From: JAWPMT01 sp965215825
Lineage (GTDB): Bacteria > Bacteroidota > Bacteroidia > Cytophagales > Cyclobacteriaceae
Assembly: GCA_965215825.1 (NCBI GenBank)
Contig: CBDCEM010000003.1
Coordinates: 5,456,001 to 5,520,000, forward strand
Direction of reading: 5' to 3'
DNA length: 64,000 nucleotides
Shown: positions 8,418 to 16,283 of the stretch, piece after piece
Layout: every line of letters starts with the position of its first letter
Position numbering within the stretch: position 1 is the first letter of the stretch
Made by a program: the position numbers and the translations under genes
Notes under the pieces: model-generated
Seen by the model: only the letters and a program-made list of their open reading frames with translations
The model's database searches: none
Told to the model about the DNA's origin: nothing

Positions 8418-9899
8418 ATGAAGTCCATAGCCGCATTTCTGATTTTGTGTCTTACCCTGGGCGCCAATGCCCAGCGTATGCTACCTGTAGACACTACTGT
8501 AGTGACCAATCATCAACTGACAGTGAAAGGAAAGAATTTCCCTTACAAAGCCACCACAGGTACCCAACCGGTATGGGATAAAATGGGAAATGCCTCAGCT
8601 TATCTGCACTATACTTATTATGAGCGTACAGATATCAAAAACAAAGCGACAAGGCCTTTGTTCATCTCTTTTAATGGCGGGCCAGGCTCCGGTTCGGTAT
8701 GGATGCACCTGGCCTATACGGGACCCAAGATTCTGAAAGTCGACGATGAAGGATTCCCGATTCAACCTTATGGTGTTAAAGACAATCCCTATTCGATTCT
8801 GGATGTAGCAGATATCGTATTTGTCAACCCGGTAAATACCGGTTATTCCAGAATCGCGGATAAAGATGCTAAGAAAGAAATGTTCTTCGGCGTGAACGCT
8901 GACATTGAGTACCTGGCCGAATGGGTGAACACCTTTGTTACCCGAGTTAACAGATGGGAATCTCCAAAATACCTGATTGGTGAAAGTTACGGAACGACAA
9001 GAGTTTCCGGTCTTGCCATGGCTTTGCAAAATCGCCAGTGGATGTATTTAAATGGCGTAATTCTGGTATCTCCAACGGAACTGGGTATTGATGCAGGAGG
9101 AGGTCGCAGAGGAGGGCCATTGGGTGCCGCGCTTAGGGTTCCTTATTTTACTGCTGCTGCATGGTATCACAAGCAATTACCCCCGGATTTGCAATCCCGG
9201 GACCTGGAAGAATTACTTCCTGAAGTCGAAGAATACGCCGTGGACGAATTGATGCCTGTCATTGCCAAAGGAGGATTTGTGGATGAGGCCGCAAGAAACG
9301 AAGCAGCACGGAAAATGTCACGTTATTCGGGAATTTCAGACAAAGTGATCTTGCAATACAACCTTGATGTTCCAACATCCTTTTTCTGGAAAGAACTCTT
9401 AAGAGAAGAAGGGTTTACGGTAGGTAGATTAGATTCCCGATATAAAGGAATAGATGAAGTAGAAGGTGGAGATCGGCCAGATTTCAACTCCGAATTAACT
9501 TCCTGGCTGCACTCTTTTACTCCGGCTATCAATTACTATTACCGCAACGTACTGAACTTTAAAACAGACGTAAAGTACAACATGTTTGGCCCGGTGAGAC
9601 CCTGGGATCGGACAGGAAACAGAACAGGTGAAAACCTGCGTCTGGCCATGGCACAAAATCCATACCTACATACCATGGTCCAGTCTGGATACTATGATGG
9701 TGCTACCAAGTACTTTGATGCGAAATACACGATGTGGAGAATTGACCCTAGTGGTAAAATGAAAAACAGGTTCAGTTTCAAAGGATATCGCAGCGGCCAT
9801 ATGATGTATCTACGTAAGGAAGACCTGATCCAAGCCAACGAAGATATCAGGGATTTCATTGAGAAAAGTGCATCAAACGGAGCAGCTGCGAAGTATTAG
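8418..9899 (+). CDS. Secreted serine carboxypeptidase, peptidase family S10
   Basis: Removes C-terminal residues from peptides, probably in the periplasm or outside the cell. It has a signal peptide, MKSIAAFLILCLTLGANAQ. Motifs: the oxyanion-hole strand FISFNGGPGSGSVW (~82-95), the nucleophile elbow GESYGTTR with Ser190, and the C-terminal SGHMMYLR with catalytic His461. The Asp of the triad is probably in the SGYYDGAT segment. Length (493) is normal for bacterial S10 proteins. The mosaic of a well-kept alpha/beta-hydrolase core and a helical cap (~220-330) fits the family. No co-transcribed partner is evident; the MOSC gene starts 22 nt downstream. Confidence 0.93.
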   Translation: MKSIAAFLILCLTLGANAQRMLPVDTTVVTNHQLTVKGKNFPYKATTGTQPVWDKMGNASAYLHYTYYERTDIKNKATRPLFISFNGGPGSGSVWMHLAYTGPKILKVDDEGFPIQPYGVKDNPYSILDVADIVFVNPVNTGYSRIADKDAKKEMFFGVNADIEYLAEWVNTFVTRVNRWESPKYLIGESYGTTRVSGLAMALQNRQWMYLNGVILVSPTELGIDAGGGRRGGPLGAALRVPYFTAAAWYHKQLPPDLQSRDLEELLPEVEEYAVDELMPVIAKGGFVDEAARNEAARKMSRYSGISDKVILQYNLDVPTSFFWKELLREEGFTVGRLDSRYKGIDEVEGGDRPDFNSELTSWLHSFTPAINYYYRNVLNFKTDVKYNMFGPVRPWDRTGNRTGENLRLAMAQNPYLHTMVQSGYYDGATKYFDAKYTMWRIDPSGKMKNRFSFKGYRSGHMMYLRKEDLIQANEDIRDFIEKSASNGAAAKY

Positions 9900-9921
9900 C
9901 GCATAGCACCCAGGCAACTTC

Positions 9922-10557
9922 ATGAAAGTAATCTCAACAAACATTGGCGAATCTACTACGGTCACGTGGAAGGATAGGGAAGTCACAACTGGGATTTTTA
10001 AAGCTCCAGTTCTGAAATCGATCTTTCTGGGTATCACAGATGTGAGCGATGATCACGTCGTGGACCGGAGATATCATGGTGGAGAACACAAGGCCTGCTA
10101 CCTCTATGGGGCTAATCACTATTCCTTTTGGAAAGAGCTGTATCCACAATTAGATTGGAACTGGGGCATGTTTGGCGAGAACCTCACCGTAGACCAATGT
10201 ATTGAAACAGAGACTTATATTGGATCGGTTTACCAGGTGGGTACAGCAAAAGTTCAGGTGGCTCAACCGCGACAACCTTGCTTCAAACTGGGTATTCGGT
10301 TCGGGGATCAGGGCGTTTTAAAGCAGTTCATACGGGAAAGCAGGACTGGCATCTATTTCAAAGTACTGGAACCAGGTAAAGTAAAACAAGGTGATACTTT
10401 TCAATTGATCCATGTAGATGATGCAGAAGTCACCGTAGCTCAATTGTTTCGGGCACTTTACCGTAAATTAGATGATGCTTCGAAGCTCGAAAAGATCATT
10501 TCCCACGAGGCAATACCCGCTGACTTAAGAGAATATATAGCAGGGTTAGTGGATTGA
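9922..10557 (+). CDS. MOSC domain protein, YiiM-like
   Basis: MOSC proteins are sulfur-carrier or molybdenum-cofactor-linked enzymes; the YiiM type reduces N-hydroxylated bases using Moco in E. coli. This 211-residue cytosolic protein has the family segments DRRYHGGEHKACYLYG (~50-65), MFGENLTVD (~80-88) and AQPRQPCFKLGIRFGD with the conserved Cys at ~114. The C-terminal ~60 residues would be the YiiM 3-alpha domain. It sits 22 nt after the S10 peptidase, perhaps on the same transcript. The modABC operon at 43-45.7 kb shows that the organism imports molybdate, which is consistent with Moco use. Confidence 0.88.
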   Translation: MKVISTNIGESTTVTWKDREVTTGIFKAPVLKSIFLGITDVSDDHVVDRRYHGGEHKACYLYGANHYSFWKELYPQLDWNWGMFGENLTVDQCIETETYIGSVYQVGTAKVQVAQPRQPCFKLGIRFGDQGVLKQFIRESRTGIYFKVLEPGKVKQGDTFQLIHVDDAEVTVAQLFRALYRKLDDASKLEKIISHEAIPADLREYIAGLVD

Positions 10558-10606
10558 GTACCAAAGGTTGTTATAGCTTCAACACCACTTTTGTTATTTT
10601 TATATC

Positions 10607-11785
10607 GTGAAAAAGCTAACCACCATCTTCGTCATAGCACTGTTCTGCTTTGCTTCTGACGCACTTGCCCAGCGAAGTTTCATCGAAACTTATGCCAGGT
10701 TTCTTCCAAACGCACCATTGATTGAGGGGCGACCCCATAACAATTCGCAATTCATAAGGTTAAAGTCGAACGGAGATACAATCAATTTATATCCCAACGA
10801 TGTAATCTCCTATGGTTTAAAAAATGGTAAAATCTTTTACTCCAGGCGCATAGAATTGGAGGGTGAGACACTTCGTGTTTTTGTTGAAAACATTGAGCAT
10901 GGAGAGGTCAACCTGTACTACTATGTAGATAAAGAAAGACGAGCGTTCTTTATTGAAAAAGGAAGCGGTGGACTAATAGAAATCCCCTTCGATGCAGAGG
11001 CCAGGCATGATACACTAACAAAATACGTAGGTGACTACCCCTGGATGAAAGACCCTATCCGGCAGACCAGATACAGTCGAAATACACTTAGTCGATTGGT
11101 TGCTTTATATAACAGAGGTCGGAACAGACCCTTGTCTTACTTTAAATGGGGAGTTAATGCAGGGATCAATCATACTACCATTGGAGTCCCTATAGCCGGA
11201 ATGTCTGACCGCTTGGCGGGGTTACCTAGAAATAGCCGGTTCCCGCTGTTAGCTACGGCTGATTTTGCGCCATCCAATACAATCGTCATTGGTTTGTTTG
11301 CGGATGATCCCATCAAAAAATCGAGCTTCTCGTATCACTATGGAGTAAGTATTTCGAAAAGTACTCTTGAATCACGTCACAACCGAGTAGTGACTGACAT
11401 CAACAGTTTTGCGTATCGTTCGGATATCTACTCCAAACTTGAATTAATTGCCCTTGATTTTCCATTTATGATTCGGTACACCTTACCCGAAAGGCGATTA
11501 CGCCCTTTTGTGAATCTGGGAATGAACATGTCTTATCACATTGGAAACAAGTATCGAATTGAGGAGTTTCGGCCTGACACAAATGGCACGATCTTAACCA
11601 ATGACATCACCGGTCCACAACTGGTTTCTGTTGATATGTTTGGCTATATTCTGGGAGCTGGCATTCAATATCAATTGAGAAGTCGTCATAACCTAACCTT
11701 CGAAATTCGCAGAAATGATTATTTCGAGGAAAAGGATAGGTTGAATAAACGTCAGGTTATGTTTCTTTTCGGGATTTCTTTATAG
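10607..11785 (+). CDS. Outer-membrane beta-barrel protein of unknown function
   Basis: Starts with GTG at 10607, giving a clean signal peptide KKLTTIFVIALFCFASDALAQ. Residues ~25-150 form a beta-rich region with FIRLKSNGDTINLYPNDVISYGLKNG, typical of secreted Cytophagales proteins that read out surface properties. From ~170 to the end the pattern is an outer-membrane barrel: alternating strands such as YFKWGVNAGINHTTIGV, YHYGVSISKSTLE, LDFPFMIRYTLPERRLRPFVNLG, VSVDMFGYILGAGIQYQL, ending VMFLFGISL with a terminal hydrophobic. Substrate or role cannot be read. The small period-3 leucine protein follows 69 nt later in the same direction. Confidence 0.8.
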   Translation: MKKLTTIFVIALFCFASDALAQRSFIETYARFLPNAPLIEGRPHNNSQFIRLKSNGDTINLYPNDVISYGLKNGKIFYSRRIELEGETLRVFVENIEHGEVNLYYYVDKERRAFFIEKGSGGLIEIPFDAEARHDTLTKYVGDYPWMKDPIRQTRYSRNTLSRLVALYNRGRNRPLSYFKWGVNAGINHTTIGVPIAGMSDRLAGLPRNSRFPLLATADFAPSNTIVIGLFADDPIKKSSFSYHYGVSISKSTLESRHNRVVTDINSFAYRSDIYSKLELIALDFPFMIRYTLPERRLRPFVNLGMNMSYHIGNKYRIEEFRPDTNGTILTNDITGPQLVSVDMFGYILGAGIQYQLRSRHNLTFEIRRNDYFEEKDRLNKRQVMFLFGISL

Positions 11786-11854
11786 ATTTTCTTATCTATC
11801 TGTAACCTTTCCCGTTTACAGCAGTATTTCAGGCAAACTCAAACTCTAAGAAGA

Positions 11855-12271
11855 ATGAAAAGAATATTCATAATCCTTGCGGCCTTTACTTTGAGCCTCG
11901 CCACACAAGCGCAGACCAAAGACAAATACGAAGGCTTGAAAAAAATTAGCCCTGACAGATCAAAAGGATCAACTACCATTATTCATATTCCCGATGAAGA
12001 CATTACTATTAATTTGAGGGACTTGAATATTGGTGACATGGAGATTGATTTAAGCAGCTTAGAATCTCTCAATGAACTTTCGGCGTTAAGCGCATTGGGC
12101 GAGCTGGAGAGCCTTGAAGAACTTGAAGTTTTGTCCGATTTAGAAGCACTGGAAGTTCTTGTTGATGGGGAGTTCCTGGAGGACATTATTGAAATCTCTA
12201 TCGATGCAAGTCTCATGTCACTTGACATATTGAGAGACCTGGAAGTAAAGCCCAGAAAAGCAGAACAATAG
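11855..12271 (+). CDS. Small secreted acidic protein with period-3 leucine repeat
   Basis: 138 residues with a signal peptide (MKRIFIILAAFTLSLATQAQ). After a basic stretch (~24-38), residues 66-102 carry leucine at every third position without a break: 13 Leu at 66, 69, 72 and so on to 102, with the intervening positions mostly Ser, Glu, Ala and Asp (SLESLNELSALSALGELESL as a sample). This is not a heptad coiled coil. The region is strongly acidic, while the ends (RDRSKG type and VKPRKAEQ) are basic. No family is recognised. Codon use varies between the triplets, so it is not a simple DNA microsatellite. It may be secreted with, or regulated like, the preceding barrel gene. Confidence 0.75.
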   Translation: MKRIFIILAAFTLSLATQAQTKDKYEGLKKISPDRSKGSTTIIHIPDEDITINLRDLNIGDMEIDLSSLESLNELSALSALGELESLEELEVLSDLEALEVLVDGEFLEDIIEISIDASLMSLDILRDLEVKPRKAEQ

Positions 12272-12353
12272 GTTTCGGAATTTGCTATTCGTATTCCAGA
12301 GCTTTTAGGTTTTTTCTTAAGTCACTGATCACATGATTCGTGTGCCCGCATAT

Positions 12354-12381
12354 AATATCGGGGGAGCATTCCCCCAATATT
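12354..12381. other. Strong hairpin in the convergent intergenic region
   Basis: AATAT, a mismatch, GGGGGA, loop GCAT, TCCCCC, a mismatch, ATATT: a 5+6-bp inverted repeat. It lacks a T-tract on either side, so it is not a classic terminator. It may be a bidirectional transcript-end stabiliser or a repeat unit. The remainder of the 314-nt gap (12272-12585) holds an unstarted open frame at 12432-12572 (see findings) and nothing else clear. Confidence 0.6.
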
Positions 12382-12585
12382 TGACCCTATGCTTCACCAA
12401 ATCTTGTTGTTTGCGGCGAATCGTACCTTGACGTTGCTATGAATTAAAGAACCAATTCGCCGGCTTCCAATTCATTCTGAAGGCAAAACTTCAGCTATCA
12501 AGGCTTGAAATCACTCCAGCGCCCCCATCAATCAAGAAAGCACCTCCTCCAGAGCTAAAGAGCCCAGACTAACCTTAACTACAGA

Positions 12586-13764
12586 TTAACTTGTGTATGT
12601 CACACGATAGATGGTACCTGAAAGGTCATCCGAAACAAGAATTGAACCATCTTCAAGTACCAGGATATCCACTGGCCTTCCCCAGGCTTTGTTCGTCTCC
12701 TTATTTAACCACCCCGTGATAAAAGGATCATAAGAAGTTCCCTGGCCGTTAGATTCCCCAACCATAGTTAGCATATGCCCTGTATGACCAGCGTCGGCAC
12801 TCCGATTCCATGATCCATGTTCTGCAATAATGATTTTGCCCTGATAATCTGCCGGGAACATGGAGGCAGTGTAGAATTTAAGTCCCAGTGGTGCCACATG
12901 AGGTCCCAGATTCTGCGCAGGTGCAACGAAATCTTCGCATGGTCGCTTATCTCCAAATTCCGGATCTTTGAGCATGCCTGCATGACAATATGGGTATCCA
13001 AAGTGTTGACCTTGTTCGGATGCACGATTCAACTCACATGAAGGTGAATCATCTCCCAGCATATCTCTGCCATTGTCAGTGAACCACAAATCCCCGGTTT
13101 CAGGATGCCACGTAAATCCTACGGTATTCCTAACACCCGTCACATAAATTTCGCGATCTGACCCATCAGCATTCATTCTGAGAATGGAGGTATAATATTC
13201 GTTTTTACTTTCACAAATATTGCACGGAGCTCCTATTGGGACATATAACTTCCCATCAGGGCCGAAAGCAATGTACTTCCATCCATGGTGTCGATCTTTT
13301 GGTAGATCGTCGTAAATCAATACTGGTTCCGTGGGGTTATCCAGGTTCGATTCAATATTTTCATATTTCCAAAGCTTGCTTACTTCTGCCACATAGAGAT
13401 CCCCATCTTTGAAGGCTACTCCATTTGGCATATTAAGACCTGTCGCAAGTGTATATCGTTCATCTGCTTTAAAATCACCATCTGTATCTTTCAGGGCATA
13501 GACATTACCACCGGATCTATTCCCTATGAATAGTGTTCCGTCTGGACTCATCGCGATAGATCTTGCATTCTTGGCTCGTCCGTAGACTTCTACGTTGAAA
13601 CCGTCTGGTAAATTCAGGCGGTCGATCTCGAGGCCTTCCGAACTCCCTACTTCTATTTCAGGTTCTTCAGCAACAGGTTCAGCACTGGTTTCATTTTCTG
13701 TCGGATTTCCCGGAGAACAGGCAAAAACAACAAACAACAACAGAGGTAAGAAAAGCTTCTTCAT
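12586..13764 (-). CDS. PQQ-dependent sugar dehydrogenase-like lipoprotein
   Basis: Soluble aldose or sorbosone dehydrogenase-type beta-propeller exported as a lipoprotein (LLLFVVFACSPG; Cys at ~16). A short acidic linker (ENETSAEPVAEEPEIEVGS) precedes the propeller. Typical segments are LPDGFNVEVYGRAKNARSIA, GTLFIGNRSGGNVYALKDTDGD, HHGWKYIAFGPDGKLYVPIG with the conserved His pair, GVRNTVGFTWHPETGDLWFTDNG and the C-terminal GSILVSDDLSGTIYRVTY. It would oxidise a sugar or alcohol in the periplasm using PQQ if PQQ is available; no pqq genes are in the window. Cys pairs (CNIC; the CELN and CHAG segments) could form disulfides. Length (392) is normal. Monocistronic. Confidence 0.85.
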   Translation of the reverse strand: MKKLFLPLLLFVVFACSPGNPTENETSAEPVAEEPEIEVGSSEGLEIDRLNLPDGFNVEVYGRAKNARSIAMSPDGTLFIGNRSGGNVYALKDTDGDFKADERYTLATGLNMPNGVAFKDGDLYVAEVSKLWKYENIESNLDNPTEPVLIYDDLPKDRHHGWKYIAFGPDGKLYVPIGAPCNICESKNEYYTSILRMNADGSDREIYVTGVRNTVGFTWHPETGDLWFTDNGRDMLGDDSPSCELNRASEQGQHFGYPYCHAGMLKDPEFGDKRPCEDFVAPAQNLGPHVAPLGLKFYTASMFPADYQGKIIIAEHGSWNRSADAGHTGHMLTMVGESNGQGTSYDPFITGWLNKETNKAWGRPVDILVLEDGSILVSDDLSGTIYRVTYTS

Positions 13765-14428
13765 AGTCGGAAATTATTGCATCAAATATAGTAGCAATTA
13801 AGAGTGTCACCAATGACATTCGGTCCAATGGTCTTGACCGTGGCACAAGGGGACAACTGGCTACATAGATAAATCATCCGATTAGGAGAATACTTTGACC
13901 AGGCTTCCAGAATCAGAAAGGAATGAAAATTCAAATTGCTTCAGGATCAAATACCTTGGAACTTCCAATCCGGTAAGGAGAAAAATTGAAGCAAAATGAG
14001 GCATTTCAATTTGGCACCCAGCTTCTCCAAACACCTAATAAGACATATCAATCGTTCACTAAAAAAAGGTTCCAGGCCTGCGAAAAACTTCATGTATTTT
14101 GCGCGTTCTTCTCAATTATACCGTCCCAAACAGGATACTTCATCCATACCAGTTGATTTATGTTAGCAAGACGACTTGCAGTCCATCTACAGGCAATTTT
14201 CATCCCTTTGATGAGGCCCAGATGCATAAAACACCTGATTAGTGGACTAAAATGTAAGAAACGGATACGATATAAATTTTACATCAATACTACATCACCC
14301 CCCCTGAATCTGTGGTTCGCATTTTCTGGGCCAGTCAAAATCGTCGATATTGGTCTTCGTTTTGCAGGGAATATGCGATCCGGGTGTATCAGATTCAATA
14401 CTCAAAGAGTTCTTAACGAGAGGAGATC
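13765..14428. other. 664-nt non-coding stretch upstream of the GH17 gene
   Basis: No credible gene: open frames are short and of unnatural composition. It must hold the promoter of the divergent dehydrogenase (left) and of the GH17 gene (right). A short inverted repeat CGGTC/GACCG lies near 13825-13845. Direct ATCAATACTACATCA-type repetition near 14281-14297 precedes a C-run. GAGGAGA just before ATG 14429 is one of the few strong Shine-Dalgarno sequences in the window. Confidence 0.5.
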
Positions 14429-16240
14429 ATGCAAAAATTATCATTACTTATTTTCATTTTTCTAGTGTATGCCTGTGGAAGTACCAAGAAAGAATCAGTG
14501 GTATTGAAACCTGCTTCGGAAATCTTCGGAAACCCTGAATACCGAGCCATTTCATTTGGAGGGTATCGGGGAAAAACCAGAGATCAGGTACCTACTGTGG
14601 AGCAATTGAAAGAGGATGTTCGAATCCTCGCAGCAATGGGGGTGAGATTGCTACGGACTTACAATACCCAGCAATTCGACCAGGCAAAAAATTTGGTACA
14701 AGCCATTGACGCTGTAAAACAGGAAGATCCGGACTTTGAAATGTATGTCATGCTTGGTGTTTGGATCGATTGTCAGGGCGCCTGGACGAGCAATCCGGAT
14801 CACGAAAAAGAGAGCCTCGAAAACAACCAGGCGGAAATAGAGGCTGCAGTGGCTATGGCCAATGAATATCCGGGAATTGTAAAAGCCATTGCTGTCGGAA
14901 ATGAAGCCATGATCCATTGGGCCTCCTCCTATTATGTCGTGCCCGGCATCATTTTGAAATGGGTGGTGCATTTGCAAAATCTCAAATCGCGAGGGGATTT
15001 ACCCAAAGGTATTTGGGTTACAAGCTCCGATAATTATGAATCCTGGGGTGGTGGTGGAAAAAGTTATCATTTAGAGGATTTGGATAAGCTGATCAAGGCG
15101 GTAGATTTTGTGTCTTTGCACACCTATCCCTATCATGAGACACATTTCAATCCCGGGTTTTGGTTGAGTCCGTTATCGGAAGACGAATTATCTGATATTG
15201 AAAGAATTGATAATGCGATGACGCGCTCCATTGCATTTGCCAAGGGACAGTATGAAAGTGCCGCAGCTTATGTGAGAAATATCGATTCCGAAAAACCCAT
15301 ACATATAGGTGAAACCGGCTGGGCCACTATCTCAAGTGAACACTACGGTGATGAGGGCACCAAGGCATCAGATCAATATAAAGAGAAACTGTTTCATGAC
15401 TTGCTGAGGGAATGGACGGATAAAGCAGGCATCTCCTGCTTTTACTTCGAGGCTTTTGATGAGCAATGGAAGGATGCGGATGATCCTGATGGCTCGGAAA
15501 ATCACTTTGGCCTGATCAACCTAAAAGGAGAAGCTAAATATGCTTTATGGGAAATGGTTGATGCGGGTGCTTTTGATGGACTTACCAGAAATGGATACTC
15601 AATAACGAAATCTTTGGATGGAGATGAAGAAGCGCTACTCTCAACTCTCCTTGCTCCACCAAGTATGGATGATGGTGGTGGTTTTCAATTACCTGGCATG
15701 AATGAATCCCGCGAACCAGGAGAAATCATCACAGAAAAGACATTGGTCATGGTTCCGAAATCTCCGGATGCGGCACTGTCTGCTGACGCGACTTACCCCA
15801 GCACTATCTTCCGAATTACTTCGTGGGAAGGATCTTGCCACCTTGAACTGAAGGAAAGTGGCACTCTTGAAATAGAAACCGGAACAGGAGATTGGTGGGG
15901 TGGTGCCATGGAGATTACCGGCCCTAACGGTGAAGACCTTTCACAATTCGTAAGTGGCACGCTCAACTTTGAAATGAAGGGAGCCACAAAAGCTTCCTTC
16001 GAACTAGGTTATCAAACTGGTGCCTTCGCTGATGGCGATCAGGTCAATCACTCCGTGATATTTTCAGGAGATAATCCAGCATATCAATTGCGTGATTCAT
16101 GGACCAGCTATTCGATTCCATTGAAAACGCTCTCTGATAAAAACATGTTTACCAATGTGAGGTCACTCTTCTTTGTGAGAGGTGCCGACAACTTCGATGG
16201 GAAGACAATCGAGATCAGAAACATTCGATTCGAACAGTAA
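14429..16240 (+). CDS. GH17 family beta-1,3-glucanase or glucanosyltransferase lipoprotein
   Basis: Acts on beta-1,3-glucan (laminarin-like) chains at the cell surface or in the periplasm. The lipoprotein signal is LLIFIFLVYACGS. A GH17-like TIM barrel covers ~35-380: GVRLLRTYNT, the acid/base region KAIAVGNEAM with Glu159, SLHTYPY and the nucleophile region IHIGETGWAT with Glu295. Residues ~430-603 form a beta-sandwich that resembles a carbohydrate-binding module (SWEGSCHLELKESGTLEIE, FEMKGATKASFELGYQTG). The start is fixed by a strong GAGGAGA upstream. A 43-nt gap leads to the phosphorylase, which implies an operon. Transglycosylase versus hydrolase activity cannot be told from the sequence. 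Confidence 0.85.
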   Translation: MQKLSLLIFIFLVYACGSTKKESVVLKPASEIFGNPEYRAISFGGYRGKTRDQVPTVEQLKEDVRILAAMGVRLLRTYNTQQFDQAKNLVQAIDAVKQEDPDFEMYVMLGVWIDCQGAWTSNPDHEKESLENNQAEIEAAVAMANEYPGIVKAIAVGNEAMIHWASSYYVVPGIILKWVVHLQNLKSRGDLPKGIWVTSSDNYESWGGGGKSYHLEDLDKLIKAVDFVSLHTYPYHETHFNPGFWLSPLSEDELSDIERIDNAMTRSIAFAKGQYESAAAYVRNIDSEKPIHIGETGWATISSEHYGDEGTKASDQYKEKLFHDLLREWTDKAGISCFYFEAFDEQWKDADDPDGSENHFGLINLKGEAKYALWEMVDAGAFDGLTRNGYSITKSLDGDEEALLSTLLAPPSMDDGGGFQLPGMNESREPGEIITEKTLVMVPKSPDAALSADATYPSTIFRITSWEGSCHLELKESGTLEIETGTGDWWGGAMEITGPNGEDLSQFVSGTLNFEMKGATKASFELGYQTGAFADGDQVNHSVIFSGDNPAYQLRDSWTSYSIPLKTLSDKNMFTNVRSLFFVRGADNFDGKTIEIRNIRFEQ

Positions 16241-16283
16241 AGAATATTAACACATTATACCTTTCATTTAGCAGGTAATACCT

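Noticed and set aside
11983..12228. Serine-rich open frame antisense to the period-3 leucine gene
   Set aside because: It is the mirror of the Leu/Glu codons of the sense gene; no start signal.
14160..14465. 101-codon open frame before the GH17 gene
   Set aside because: Unnatural composition (Cys, Arg and Lys clusters) and overlap with the GH17 start, which has a strong Shine-Dalgarno sequence in another frame.
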